A stretch of DNA of 59,256 nucleotides, taken from NCBI GenBank assembly GCA_964514385.1, contig CAZEQJ010000019.1, forward strand, positions 1-59,256, given 5' to 3'. The DNA comes from CAZEQJ01 sp964514385. Lineage in GTDB: Bacteria; Bacteroidota; Bacteroidia; Cytophagales; Cyclobacteriaceae. Shown here one piece after another: positions 41,770 to 50,712 of the stretch. The notes beneath the pieces were generated by a model, which did no database searches, had not been told where the DNA came from, and saw only the letters and a list, made by a program, of their open reading frames with translations. Positions within the stretch are counted from its first letter, which is position 1. Every line of letters starts with the position of its first letter. A program made the translations under genes and the position numbers.

Positions 41770-43650
41770 ATGCTGGCTATAAATGACCTCACCTATTATG
41801 TAGGAGGGGACAGAATTATCTATGAATCGGCCAGCCTACATATAAAACCCAATGATAAAATAGGCCTGATCGGGCTTAATGGTAAGGGTAAATCTACGCT
41901 TTTGAGGCTGATACATGGTGACATTTCACCTGATAAGGGGGAGATCACCAAAGCCAAAGACTGCACCATCGGCTTTTTAAACCAGGACCTGCTGTCTGTA
42001 ACCTCTGAGAAATCGATCCTGCATGTATGTATGGAGGCGTTTGGTAACCTGATAGAGATTCAGGACCGGATTGACGATATCATTCTAAAGCTGGAGACTT
42101 CCTATACCGATGAGCTCGTAACCAAACTTACCACCCTCCAGGAGCAGTTTGAACAGATGGAAGGCTACAGTGCACAGGCAAAAGCTGAGGAAATACTGGA
42201 AGGAATCGGTTTTAAGACCAGCGATCTGGAGCGGCCACTTAATGAATTTTCCGGTGGGTGGCGTATGCGAGTCATGCTTGCACGCTTATTACTCGAAAAA
42301 CCGTCATTGTTATTGCTGGATGAGCCTACCAACCACCTTGATCTCCCTTCTATTGAATGGGTGGAAAACTACCTGAAGTCCTATTCGGGTGCCTATATTG
42401 TAGTATCTCATGATCGCCGTTTTCTGGATGAGGTTTCCGAGATTACAGTGGAGGTAGATCAATTCCAGCTCAATGTTTACGCCGGAAATTATAGCTTCTA
42501 CCTTAGGGAGCGTGAGCTCAGAAGAGAGATTCAGCAAAATGCTTATGAAAATCAGCAGCAGAAAATAAAACAGACTGAAAAGTTTATCGAACGGTTCAGA
42601 GCTAAGTCTACTAAAGCCAGGCAGGTGCAATCACGCATTAAAGCTCTTGAAAAAATGGATATGGTGTCGGAAGTTTCGAATGAAGATGCAACGATAAGCT
42701 TTCATTTCCCCGTTCAGCAGCACTCCGGCAAAAAAGTGATAGAATTAAAGGATTTCTCCAAAAATTATGGAGATCTGGAGATTTTCCGACATGCATCTGC
42801 CGAAATAATGAGAGGCGATAAAATAGCCCTTATAGGTGCCAATGGTAAAGGCAAGTCAACCTTATTGCGTATCATCTCCGGAATGGAAACCTTTGATGGC
42901 TATCGTTCGGAAGGACATAATGTACAACAGGCCTTCTATGCACAGCATCAGCTGGAGTCACTGGGGATAAACCATGAAATACTCGAAGAGCTTAAGCTTG
43001 CAGGCACAGGAAGAAGTGAACAGGAACTACGCACGGTACTGGGAGGCTTTCTGTTCGAAGGCGATGATGTGTATAAAAAGATAAAAGTGCTCTCCGGAGG
43101 AGAAAAATCACGTGTTGCGCTGGCGCGAACCCTTCTTGGAAACGCTAATTTCCTCATGCTGGATGAACCTACCAACCACCTGGACATACAATCTGAGAAT
43201 ATATTGATTCAGGCGCTGCAAAAATATGAAGGCACTTTTATCGTAGTATCCCATAACCGGCATTTTATCAATGAAGTGGCCAATAAAATATGGTATATAG
43301 AAGATAAACAGCTCAAGGTGTACCCCGGAACGTACAAGGAATATGTATGGTGGATGGAAAACAGGGAGCAACGAGAAGCGGATCAGCCTGCAAAAGCCTC
43401 AAAAACGACAGACAAGTCCACAGGTAAAAAACCAAAAACAGAGAAGACAGGGGACAACACTAAAGAAATTGAAAGGCTGGAAGAGGAAATATTGTCACTT
43501 GAGCAAGTGAAAGCCGATATCGAATCTCAGCTGGCAGATCCGGAAGTATTTGAAAATCCGGAAAAATCTACATTGGTCAATCAACGTTATACACAAGTAA
43601 GCAACAAGCTGAATGAGCTTACATCTCAATGGGAAGAGCTGATCGGTTAA
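41770..43650 (+). CDS. ABC-F family ATPase (Uup/EttA type)
   Basis: 626 residues, two ABC domains without membrane segments, typical of ABC-F proteins that act on the ribosome. Walker A: GLNGKGKSTLL and GANGKGKSTLL; signatures FSGGWRMRVMLA and LSGGEKSRVALA; Walker B LLLLDEPTNHLD and FLMLDEPTNHLD. Between them is the linker with Arg/Lys-rich P-site tRNA-interaction motif (FIERFRAKSTKARQVQSRI). The C-terminal 90 residues are a charged linker plus coiled coil as in Uup (IERLEEEILSLEQVKADI). Stop codon interlocks with that of the convergent gene (TTAA). Confidence 0.93.
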   Translation: MLAINDLTYYVGGDRIIYESASLHIKPNDKIGLIGLNGKGKSTLLRLIHGDISPDKGEITKAKDCTIGFLNQDLLSVTSEKSILHVCMEAFGNLIEIQDRIDDIILKLETSYTDELVTKLTTLQEQFEQMEGYSAQAKAEEILEGIGFKTSDLERPLNEFSGGWRMRVMLARLLLEKPSLLLLDEPTNHLDLPSIEWVENYLKSYSGAYIVVSHDRRFLDEVSEITVEVDQFQLNVYAGNYSFYLRERELRREIQQNAYENQQQKIKQTEKFIERFRAKSTKARQVQSRIKALEKMDMVSEVSNEDATISFHFPVQQHSGKKVIELKDFSKNYGDLEIFRHASAEIMRGDKIALIGANGKGKSTLLRIISGMETFDGYRSEGHNVQQAFYAQHQLESLGINHEILEELKLAGTGRSEQELRTVLGGFLFEGDDVYKKIKVLSGGEKSRVALARTLLGNANFLMLDEPTNHLDIQSENILIQALQKYEGTFIVVSHNRHFINEVANKIWYIEDKQLKVYPGTYKEYVWWMENREQREADQPAKASKTTDKSTGKKPKTEKTGDNTKEIERLEEEILSLEQVKADIESQLADPEVFENPEKSTLVNQRYTQVSNKLNELTSQWEELIG

Positions 43651-44972
43651 AATAGATACTGGATACCCGCTGAAACTGAAAATACAGTGGGTGAACTACT
43701 AAAACTTGCTGTCTCTTTACTGAAATCGCTTAGAGAAGCTGCAAAAGATGGTTCTACCGTTACAGCATACTTCGAATTCAGGTTGTAGCCTACTACCCCA
43801 CCGATCAGATAATTGAAATTGTAATCTTTATAGGGTGTTTCCTCACCCGGCTCGATGGTGATCTTATCGAAATAACGGAATTCATCCCGAATGGAATAGC
43901 CCATGTTAAAATTGGACTGAACGCCACCCTTTACGCTAAGGAAAAAGTCCTTGTCCAGGATACGATAACTCAGCTCCACTGGTACTGAAACCATCCGGAA
44001 GCTATTGAGTGTCTGATATTCGATATTGGAAATCACGGCCCCGGAGCTGTTAAAAGCATTTACCACATTATCCCGGCTGTAATTATTAAGTGGTACCAGA
44101 CGGTTTTCTTCGGTTTCGTATACGGTATTGGAAGTGATCTGTGTGCGGTATTCACCAAACATGATCCCGGTCAGCAGGGTCAGCCTTTTGGTAAGACGAA
44201 CACCCCCTTTCAGATGTAAAGCAAATAACTGATCAGAAGAGTAGTCTGCTACAGGTTCAATAGGACTTGATGCAGGAGATACGGGCTGATTGGCATTTTC
44301 CTGCCTGACATTGACAGGCTGCTGAAAGGTGTTTCTGGCGGAAGATGTGGTATTATTAGTAAAATTGGGATCGAACATACCGGAGGTCACACCGGCATTA
44401 AGGCTTAACAAGCCATCTTTTGGCTTTTCATCATATTCATTAAGTAAGAGATACGTCTGATCTACTTTATGTACGTGTTTTCCTTTCGGTGCAGCAACTT
44501 GAAAACCTAAGGCCACTGCCCTGACAGGTGTGATTACGTCATTGGTATTATCAGCAACATCAGGATTTGTTGGTGCCTGAGAGGATGGATCAGGTGAAGC
44601 AATGGATGATGTAAATGTATTAATGGGAGGCAAAACCGTATTATTGCGATCAGCTTGAGTACCGGAAGGTGAAACGTCATCCAGTGATTGAGTATCAGGA
44701 AATGTAATTGCACCGGATGGAATAACCGAGTTATCTTCCTTCGTGGCCGCAGGCATATCACCCAGCATAGATATATTCCATGCGATGAGACCGAGTGATA
44801 ATATCAGTGCCATGGAGGCAGCAAATTTGTAAAAACGTGCCTGTCTTCGATATTTTCGCAGGGTATCCATTTCACTGAGGCGGCTTTCAATTCCATGCCA
44901 TACTCTGTCTGAAGGTTTAACTTCAGCTTTATTCAGTGAATTCTTCCAGCTATTTTCAAATCTATCCCTCAT
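43647..44972 (-). CDS. Anti-sigma-like N-terminus fused to C-terminal beta-barrel, partner of ECF sigma factor
   Basis: About 441 residues from ATG 44972 (MRDRFENSWKNSLNKAEVKPSD). The cytoplasmic N-terminal part (1-50) resembles the sigma-binding region of Bacteroidota ECF partners (RVWHGIESRLSEMDTLRKYRR). One transmembrane helix follows (about 50-72, ASMALILSLGLIAWNISML). A Pro/Ser/Asn-rich linker (75-220) leads to a C-terminal outer-membrane beta-barrel-like part (LFALHLKGGVRLTKRLTLLTG ... SAGIQYLF). Overlaps the sigma factor gene by 11 bp, so they are co-expressed. The topology would span both membranes. Confidence 0.75.
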   Translation of the reverse strand: MRDRFENSWKNSLNKAEVKPSDRVWHGIESRLSEMDTLRKYRRQARFYKFAASMALILSLGLIAWNISMLGDMPAATKEDNSVIPSGAITFPDTQSLDDVSPSGTQADRNNTVLPPINTFTSSIASPDPSSQAPTNPDVADNTNDVITPVRAVALGFQVAAPKGKHVHKVDQTYLLLNEYDEKPKDGLLSLNAGVTSGMFDPNFTNNTTSSARNTFQQPVNVRQENANQPVSPASSPIEPVADYSSDQLFALHLKGGVRLTKRLTLLTGIMFGEYRTQITSNTVYETEENRLVPLNNYSRDNVVNAFNSSGAVISNIEYQTLNSFRMVSVPVELSYRILDKDFFLSVKGGVQSNFNMGYSIRDEFRYFDKITIEPGEETPYKDYNFNYLIGGVVGYNLNSKYAVTVEPSFAASLSDFSKETASFSSSPTVFSVSAGIQYLF

Positions 44973-45534
44973 TCGCCATCCTGTCATTCAGACCGTTCTG
45001 CTCATTTTTTGTAATCTCCATCAATTTTTCCTGCAGCAATGCCTTTGCTCTGGAATATTGTGATTTTGAGGTTCCTTCCGATACATTCAGCATCTTCGCA
45101 ATCTCCTTATGTGGATATCCTTCCACGGCATACAGGTTAAAAACAGCCCTGCAACCGCCGGGAAGCTCCTGTATCAACTGCAACAAATCAGCATAATTCA
45201 TGGAGGATATGATTTGTTCATACTCAAAAGTATTTCCCACATAATCGATATCCACCATAGGAAACATATACAGTTTCCCCCTGCTGCTATTGAGTGCTGT
45301 ATTGATTACCACCCGTTTAATCCAGTGGAATAAGGAACTCTCGCTTCGGAATGTATCGATCTTCGCAAATATCTTGATAAAAGCCTCCTGTAAAATATCC
45401 TCTGCCTCGAGCTCAGATTTTGCATATCGAAGGCATACAGGATACATTTGGGGACTAAACATCTCATACAGCTGGTGCTGAGCCTTACGGTCACCTTTTG
45501 AACAGGCTGATATGAGATCTTTTTCATCAAGCAT
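44962..45534 (-). CDS. ECF RNA polymerase sigma factor (sigma-24 type)
   Basis: 190 residues from ATG 45534. Region 2: AQHQLYEMFSPQMYPVCLRY and DILQEAFIKIFAKIDTFRSES with FHWIKRVVINTAL (region 2.4-3 junction). Region 4: LPGGCRAVFNLYAVEGYPH and KEIAKMLNVSEGTSKSQYSRAKALLQ, the DNA-binding helix-turn-helix. A TATATTTG -7 element (45564-45557 on the minus strand) gives an 18-23-nt leader for this start. An in-frame Met at 45549 would be leaderless. It directs a regulon together with the fused partner encoded next. Divergent from the T9SS plug gene with a short shared spacer. Confidence 0.92.
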   Translation of the reverse strand: MLDEKDLISACSKGDRKAQHQLYEMFSPQMYPVCLRYAKSELEAEDILQEAFIKIFAKIDTFRSESSLFHWIKRVVINTALNSSRGKLYMFPMVDIDYVGNTFEYEQIISSMNYADLLQLIQELPGGCRAVFNLYAVEGYPHKEIAKMLNVSEGTSKSQYSRAKALLQEKLMEITKNEQNGLNDRMANEG

Positions 45535-45556
45535 ATGAGGAAGTATCAACTATTCC

Positions 45557-45564
45557 CAAATATA
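45557..45564 (-). promoter_or_regulatory. Promoter -7 element of the ECF sigma operon
   Basis: TATATTTG on the minus strand matches TAnnTTTG; a TTG at 45589-45587 lies 22 bp upstream. Housekeeping type, not an obvious autoregulated ECF promoter. Confidence 0.5.
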
Positions 45565-45590
45565 CTTAAATTGACACGATAAACTTCAAT

Positions 45591-46835
45591 ATGGTTGGAA
45601 GATCCATTGTATTCAGTACACTGCTGATATTTTCCGGTTGTCTACAGATAGCCACAAGTGGCAGCTACGACGAGCGGTATATTGCCAATATTCATACCAT
45701 TCAGCTTTTTCCGGGTAATCCGTCCGTACAGAACACCCTGAGGCCTCCGGTAATACGTTTGGGGGGTCAGGAGTTCCTGACGCTGGAATTTGATGATCTG
45801 ACGGATAATTATACTGATCTGTATGCAAAGATCATCCACTGTGACAGAAACTGGCTCCCTTCGAATATTGCGTTTCAGGATTATCTCAATCAATACAATG
45901 AATTTCCGATAACCAGCTATGAATATTCGATCAACTCGCGTATACCTTATGTTCACTACAGATTCAGGGTACCACCGTTAAAGCTATCCGGTAATTACAT
46001 CATTCAGGTGTATAAAGAGCGTGACAATATCCTCTTTCAGCGACGATTTGTACTATATGATCCCAAAGCTGCTATAACCGTCGAGAATGTAACATCCAAC
46101 GGCGTACTTGAGCGCAGGAGAAACCAGCAGATTAACTTTGACCTTAATTATCCCGGTCTCAGGATGATGAATACTGCATCAGATATTAGCGTGGTAATGC
46201 GACAGAATTTCAGGTGGGATATTGTAAAAGCCCTGACGCCTTTTATCATCAACGAAGCTGACTTCTCAATGGAGTTCAGAGGTATAGATCTGGAAAACAG
46301 CTTCAAAGCAGGTAATCAGTTTCGCTTTTTCGACATGAGGTCGGTCAATTATGTTGGGCGAAATGTAAAATCTATCCAACTACTGGATTCTGCCATTGTA
46401 GTAGACCTTTTTCCTGAAATTGACCGGGGCACACGTGCTTTTGTCCAGTATCCTGATCAGAATGGCCATTCTCTCATCCAGAGTGCAGAAGGCCAGACAG
46501 GTCTTTTTAATGAGTATTGTGAGGTGAATTTCCATTTCCCCAGAGAATATCAGGACAGAGATCTATTTGTCGTAGGGGAACTTACAGACTGGCAGAAAAA
46601 TGGTCAATCTATGATGCGTTATAATCAGGAAGCGAAGGCTTATGAACTGACCTTGTTACTTAAACAGGGAATTCATTACTACCTGATTGAAACCGATGAT
46701 GAAAAACGAAACCTGGTAGAAGGGAATCATTTTGAAACTGAAAATGAATATGACATACTGGTTTATTATCGTGAGCCGGGCCAATTGTATGATCAGGTGA
46801 TTGGCTATAGAAGCTTCCGGACAGGGGTAATATAA
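45591..46835 (+). CDS. Type IX secretion system plug protein (DUF5103)
   Basis: 414 residues. Signal peptide with FSGCLQ (possible lipobox at Cys17). DUF5103/T9SS_plug motifs: IHTIQLFPGNPSVQNTLRPP, FDDLTDNYTDLYAKIIHCDRNW, ITSYEYSINSRIPYVHYRF and SGNYIIQVYKERDN. The C-terminal region (FVVGELTDWQKNG, EVNFHFPREYQDRD) matches the second family domain. Plug closes the periplasmic end of the SprA (Sov) outer-membrane translocon in the absence of PorV-bound substrate. The giant CTD-bearing protein at 51.7-59.3 kb would be a client of the same system. Confidence 0.88.
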   Translation: MVGRSIVFSTLLIFSGCLQIATSGSYDERYIANIHTIQLFPGNPSVQNTLRPPVIRLGGQEFLTLEFDDLTDNYTDLYAKIIHCDRNWLPSNIAFQDYLNQYNEFPITSYEYSINSRIPYVHYRFRVPPLKLSGNYIIQVYKERDNILFQRRFVLYDPKAAITVENVTSNGVLERRRNQQINFDLNYPGLRMMNTASDISVVMRQNFRWDIVKALTPFIINEADFSMEFRGIDLENSFKAGNQFRFFDMRSVNYVGRNVKSIQLLDSAIVVDLFPEIDRGTRAFVQYPDQNGHSLIQSAEGQTGLFNEYCEVNFHFPREYQDRDLFVVGELTDWQKNGQSMMRYNQEAKAYELTLLLKQGIHYYLIETDDEKRNLVEGNHFETENEYDILVYYREPGQLYDQVIGYRSFRTGVI

Positions 46836-46860
46836 AAAAACCCGGTCTTTATGCCGGGTT
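46834..46860 (-). terminator. Intrinsic terminator of the Cas6-like gene
   Basis: AACCCGG (46839-46845), loop, CCGGGTT (46854-46860). On the minus strand it is followed by seven Ts, so it terminates the cas6-like transcript. On the plus strand no T-tract follows. Confidence 0.7.
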
Positions 46861-46868
46861 CTGGATGA

Positions 46869-47687
46869 TTAATCGTTTGAGTGCATTATCTTTTCCTGCA
46901 CCTTTGTTTTTCTTTTCACCCGTTGCAATGGATCGGCATTTGCAAGATCGAGCATGCCGAAACCATAATTTGTGAAACTACCCAATCCAATTCGAAATAC
47001 GAAATCCTGGATTTCAGGTGCCGCAATAAGGGTAAAGGGCAAAGTATAACCTCTAACCTCAAAATTATTCAGCTTATCGTATATGGTATATATCCGTGAG
47101 TATTTCTTATTTGACTGCTGGATTTTATCTATGTAGGCCTGATCCGGGATGAACTGGAATTTTTTGAACTCCTGCAGTTTTTCGAATGAATAGAGCCCCA
47201 GCTCTTCCAACCGGAAGATGATGGCATCAAACAAAAGATCACTGAAATGGTCATCGGCAGGGTGCACAAACTTTTTAGACTGCATCGGATCATCAGAGTC
47301 GGTAAGTATCAATGGCGAAATACAAACATATTTCGTTTCTTCTCCAAACTCAGGGATAATTTCTTCCTCAACCGACTCCGGCTCAAGATAAAGATTGCCC
47401 AATGTCACCACATCCTTTGAAAGAATGGCTTCCAAAAAAAGGTTTGAAAATTCTGGCGAAAGACTTGAAAAAACAATGGTTACCTTGTTAGAAAGGTAAT
47501 GTAATCCGGCACGGCTTACTCTTGTCTGACCTTTAAGTCCACTGTAATTGTAGTGCTGATAATTTACGTACTCTTCCGGAAGCATTTCTACAACGGTATC
47601 ATTGATCAGCTTGCCAATAAGGTGCTGATGATGAAACGGGATAGCTTCTCCTCTTGTTCTTACACTAAAAATAATACGATTTCTCAC
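46869..47687 (-). CDS. cas6: Cas6-family endoribonuclease homologue, orphan
   Basis: 272 residues, GTG start. Two ferredoxin-like (RAMP) halves are predicted. The C-terminal signature GLGSFTNYGFGMLDL matches the Cas6 G-rich loop (G.GS....GFG). Position 45 is His and 52 is Lys (QHYNYSGLKG), the same spacing as the catalytic His46/Lys52 remembered for Pyrococcus Cas6, so cleavage activity is plausible. The N-terminal half begins IIFSVRTRGEAIPFHHQHLIG, a typical Cas6 opening. No CRISPR array or other cas gene is present in the window. It may have a role in processing another RNA, or act on an array elsewhere. Neighbours are ychF (same strand, 69 nt upstream) and the T9SS plug gene. Confidence 0.8.
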   Translation of the reverse strand: MRNRIIFSVRTRGEAIPFHHQHLIGKLINDTVVEMLPEEYVNYQHYNYSGLKGQTRVSRAGLHYLSNKVTIVFSSLSPEFSNLFLEAILSKDVVTLGNLYLEPESVEEEIIPEFGEETKYVCISPLILTDSDDPMQSKKFVHPADDHFSDLLFDAIIFRLEELGLYSFEKLQEFKKFQFIPDQAYIDKIQQSNKKYSRIYTIYDKLNNFEVRGYTLPFTLIAAPEIQDFVFRIGLGSFTNYGFGMLDLANADPLQRVKRKTKVQEKIMHSND

Positions 47688-47756
47688 AACTCCTAAATTT
47701 TAAGTGACTATAAAAGAAGTTGTTACAACATATTGTTTAACAAAAAATGATTTTTT

Positions 47757-48851
47757 TTAAACATTAAACCGGAAGTGCATAATATCACCATCCTGTACTA
47801 TATATTCTTTTCCCTCAACGGCAAGCTTTCCTGCTTCTTTGACTGCCAGTTCTGTTCCAAGTGACTGGTAATCATTAAGTTTGATCACCTCAGCACGTAT
47901 AAAGCCCTTTTCGAAATCAGAATGAATGACGCCGGCTGCCTGAGGTGCCTTCCACCCTTTTTTGATAGTCCAGGCCTTTACCTCTTTTTTTCCGGCGGTG
48001 AAATATGTAATAAGATCCAGCAAGGCATAGGAAGCCTTAATCAACTTGTCAAGACCTGATTCTTTCAGTCCATATTCAGCGAGGAATTCATCTCTTTCCT
48101 CTGCATCAAGTTCCGCTATCTGAGCTTCCAGCGCCGCTGATATTTTAATCACGCCTGCGCCTTCATCTGCTGCTATTGCTTTCACCTGTTTTACATATGG
48201 ATTATCTTCATGCAAGTCATCTTCAGAAACGTTGGTAACATAGATAACGGGCTTAGCTGTCAGCAGGAACAGATCACGTACTGCCTCCTCATCTTCTTCC
48301 GTTGTTTCCAAACTGCGGGCATTCTTTCCTGACTCGATCCAGTTTTTATATTTCTCGAGGGAAGCTAACACCTTTTTAAGCTTTGCATCGCCGGATTTAG
48401 CTTGTTTTTCAACGCGCTGGATTTTTTTATCAATTGACTCCAGGTCTTTTAACTGCAGTTCGGCGTCAATAATTTCCTTGTCTGATACCGGATCTACCTT
48501 GCCGGCAACGTGGACAATGTTATCATCCTCAAAGCAACGTACAACATGGATTATGGCGTCTACCTCACGAATGTTGGCCAGAAATTTATTGCCGAGTCCT
48601 TCGCCCTTGCTGGCGCCTTTTACCAGGCCGGCAATATCTACAAATTCTATGACGGTGGGCACCACCTTTTCCGGATTTACGAGTGACTCAAGAATGGAAA
48701 GCCTTTCATCCGGCACATACACAACACCAACATTAGGTTCAATGGTGCAAAAAGGAAAATTAGCCGCTTCTGCTTCAGCGGAGGATATAGCATTGAAAAG
48801 GGTGGATTTACCTACATTCGGCAATCCTACGATACCACATTTTAAACCCAT
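47757..48851 (-). CDS. ychF: Redox-regulated ATPase YchF
   Basis: 364 residues from ATG 48851 (MGLKCGIVGLPNVGKSTLFN). G1 GLPNVGKST, G2/G3 region EFVDIAGLVKGASKGEGLGN and NVSEDD-containing G4 region are typical of the Obg-HflX superfamily member YchF, which prefers ATP. The coiled-coil domain (about 120-200) and C-terminal TGS domain (WTIKKGWKAPQAAGVIHSDFEKGF) are complete. It binds the ribosome and is ubiquitous. An 8-codon N-terminal extension (to 48875) is rejected because the family starts at MG(L/F). Confidence 0.95.
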   Translation of the reverse strand: MGLKCGIVGLPNVGKSTLFNAISSAEAEAANFPFCTIEPNVGVVYVPDERLSILESLVNPEKVVPTVIEFVDIAGLVKGASKGEGLGNKFLANIREVDAIIHVVRCFEDDNIVHVAGKVDPVSDKEIIDAELQLKDLESIDKKIQRVEKQAKSGDAKLKKVLASLEKYKNWIESGKNARSLETTEEDEEAVRDLFLLTAKPVIYVTNVSEDDLHEDNPYVKQVKAIAADEGAGVIKISAALEAQIAELDAEERDEFLAEYGLKESGLDKLIKASYALLDLITYFTAGKKEVKAWTIKKGWKAPQAAGVIHSDFEKGFIRAEVIKLNDYQSLGTELAVKEAGKLAVEGKEYIVQDGDIMHFRFNV

Positions 48852-48916
48852 TGCGCTTGAATTTTCAAGGCGCAAAAGTAATCAAATATTCTAAGGGTTC
48901 AACGTCTAAACGGTTT

Positions 48917-49237
48917 TCAGTCCCAGTTTAATTCAGAATCGTCATCAGACGAGTCAGATCTTGAATATTCCCCTTCCGGAATTCCAAGCTCCTCGTGTAC
49001 ACGATCTGTGGCAAGTTTTAATGCTTCTGAAAATTTCTCGAAATCTTCCTTATATAAAAAGATCTTATGTTTTTCGTATACAAATCCATCATCCTTAATT
49101 TTTCTCTTACTTTCGGTGATGGTAATATAGAAGTCATTGGATTTTGTAGTTTTCACATCAAAGAAATAGGTCCTCTTTCCGGCCCGTACACGTTGACTAA
49201 AAACCTCTCCCCTTTCATACTGCTTGTTATCTTCCAA
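48917..49237 (-). CDS. DUF3276 family, PUR-alpha-like nucleic-acid-binding protein
   Basis: 106 residues, TTG start (no in-frame ATG upstream). GEVFSQRVRAGKRTYFFDVKTT and DFYITITESKR with HKIFLYKEDFEKFSEAL match DUF3276, related to the PUR-alpha repeat that binds single-stranded nucleic acid. The C-terminal tail is acidic (DSSDDDSEL). Common in Bacteroidota; cellular role not established. It lies 65 nt upstream of ychF in the same orientation and is divergent from the DUF58 gene. Confidence 0.87.
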   Translation of the reverse strand: MEDNKQYERGEVFSQRVRAGKRTYFFDVKTTKSNDFYITITESKRKIKDDGFVYEKHKIFLYKEDFEKFSEALKLATDRVHEELGIPEGEYSRSDSSDDDSELNWD

Positions 49238-49301
49238 AACAATAGTAGTTTAGCCCGACAATAATTAGATTAGTTTAATGATTTGGTTAAATATAAAACT
49301 T

Positions 49302-49309
49302 TATATTTG
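49302..49309 (+). promoter_or_regulatory. Promoter -7 element of the DUF58 gene
   Basis: TATATTTG matches TAnnTTTG; a TTTG at 49282-49285 is 16 bp upstream, slightly short for the usual 18-21 spacer. The leader to the TTG start would be about 50 nt. Confidence 0.5.
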
Positions 49310-49364
49310 ATTTTATCAAATGATTCTATTTTGAGATGCTAAATATCCAATAAAAAGACCCGCT

Positions 49365-50273
49365 TTGACTATAGATGACATCCATAACTTTAAGAACTTA
49401 TCTGTTTTTGCCCGTCAACTGGTAGAAGGATTTATTACAGGGAAGCATAAATCTCCATATCATGGCTTTTCTGTGGAGTTTGCAGAACATAAACTGTACA
49501 ACCCCGGTGAATCCACTAAAAATATTGACTGGCGCGTGTTTGCGCGTACAGACAGGTTGTACACAAAACGGTATGAGGAAGAAACAAACCTGCGGTCGCA
49601 CATCATCATGGATACTTCCTCTTCCATGTTCTACCCCTCCCAGTCACACGATAAAATACGATATGCCGTGTATGGCGCTGCTTCACTGGCCTATCTTCTG
49701 TTTAAACAGCGCGATGCATTTTCATTAACTACTTTTGATACTACAGCAGAGTTTGTGCTGCCTGCAAAATCAACCCGGGCGCATCTTGAATTATTGTTTA
49801 ATCATCTCGAAGAAATTTCGAAAAGCACTGAGCAAAAAGGCACCCGAATTGCAGATAATCTTCATCAAATTGCTTCCAAGCTGGCTCCGAGATCACTGGT
49901 GGTCTTGTTCAGTGATATGTTTGACCCATCAGCACCAATGGATGAGCTCCTTTACGCCCTGAAGCATTTCAGGTATATGCAGCAAGAGGTGATTCTTTTT
50001 CATCTTAACCATGCCGATACGGAGCTTAATTTCAACTTCAGCAATCGACCGTACAGGTTCACAGATGTAGAGACCGGTAGTGTCCAGACCATTAACCCCA
50101 CGATGATAAGAAATCAATATCTTCAGGCAATTGAGGACTATTACAACGCGCTAAAGATCACATGTGGTCAAATGAAAATTGACTTTGTTGAAGTGGATGT
50201 GAATAAGGATCTTGATTTTGTATTATTGGAGTATCTGATCAAAAGGGCGAAAATGCGAAAAAAAAGAGGTTGA
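49365..50273 (+). CDS. DUF58 domain-containing protein
   Basis: 302 residues, TTG start. LVEGFITGKHKSPYHGFSVEFAEHK and YNPGESTKNIDWRVFARTDR with KRYEEETNLRSHIIMDTSSSM are the full DUF58 signature; DTSSSM is the VWA MIDAS-like motif and VVLFSDMFDP the second acidic site. Cytoplasmic member of the MoxR-DUF58-VWA chaperone-type clusters. Here no moxR gene is adjacent. The last codons overlap a minus-strand terminator for the ferredoxin gene. Confidence 0.9.
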   Translation: MTIDDIHNFKNLSVFARQLVEGFITGKHKSPYHGFSVEFAEHKLYNPGESTKNIDWRVFARTDRLYTKRYEEETNLRSHIIMDTSSSMFYPSQSHDKIRYAVYGAASLAYLLFKQRDAFSLTTFDTTAEFVLPAKSTRAHLELLFNHLEEISKSTEQKGTRIADNLHQIASKLAPRSLVVLFSDMFDPSAPMDELLYALKHFRYMQQEVILFHLNHADTELNFNFSNRPYRFTDVETGSVQTINPTMIRNQYLQAIEDYYNALKITCGQMKIDFVEVDVNKDLDFVLLEYLIKRAKMRKKRG

Positions 50274-50285
50274 TAATCAACCTCT
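50257..50285 (-). terminator. Intrinsic terminator of the ferredoxin gene
   Basis: AGAGGTTGA-TAA-TCAACCTCT (50265-50285). On the minus strand it is followed by eight Ts. The stem uses the final codons and stop of the DUF58 gene. Confidence 0.82.
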
Positions 50286-50629
50286 CATAAATGCATCCAT
50301 TCTTTTTTTGCTGTAAGCTCTTCTTCCGTTTCTTCGTAATCCGGATCGGGGATGCAGCAGTCTACCGGACAAACAGCAGCGCACTGTGGCTCCTCATGAA
50401 AGCCGGTACACTCTGTGCATTTACCTGATACTATATAATAAAATTCATCAGAAACAGGTTCCTGTTTTTCATTTGCATCAACTACAGAGCCATCTTCCAG
50501 CTCCACCTCTTTGAGGTCGGTTCCATCGGCCCATGTCCACTCAACACCACCTTCGTAAATGGCTGTGTTAGGGCACTCAGGCTCGCATGCACCGCAGTTG
50601 ATACACTCATCTGTTATCATTATTGCCAT
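50285..50629 (-). CDS. 2x[4Fe-4S] ferredoxin
   Basis: 114 residues. First cluster motif: CINCGACEPECPNTAIY; second: CTECTGFHEEPQCAAVCPVDCC with an enlarged loop between its first and third Cys, typical of Bacteroidota ferredoxins of the YfhL type. Acidic overall (EEYEE-type tail region). Cytoplasmic electron carrier. Promoter TTTG-N19-TATTTTTG on the minus strand (50694-50664). Divergent from an acyl-CoA reductase with interleaved promoters, suggesting linked redox or lipid function. Confidence 0.95.
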   Translation of the reverse strand: MAIMITDECINCGACEPECPNTAIYEGGVEWTWADGTDLKEVELEDGSVVDANEKQEPVSDEFYYIVSGKCTECTGFHEEPQCAAVCPVDCCIPDPDYEETEEELTAKKEWMHL

Positions 50630-50659
50630 AGCAGTATATTCAATTTTAATAGGTTTACA

Positions 50660-50694
50660 TTGACAAAAATAAAAAGGCGCTAAATTTGTTCAAA
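50660..50694. promoter_or_regulatory. Overlapping divergent promoters, ferredoxin and acyl-CoA reductase
   Basis: Plus strand: TTG (50660-50662)-N18-TAAATTTG (50681-50688). Minus strand: TTTG (50694-50691)-N19-TATTTTTG (50671-50664). The -7 box of each gene lies inside the promoter of the other, so the two polymerases cannot occupy the site together. Confidence 0.75.
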
Positions 50695-50712
50695 AATACT
50701 CGAAAAAAGTGC

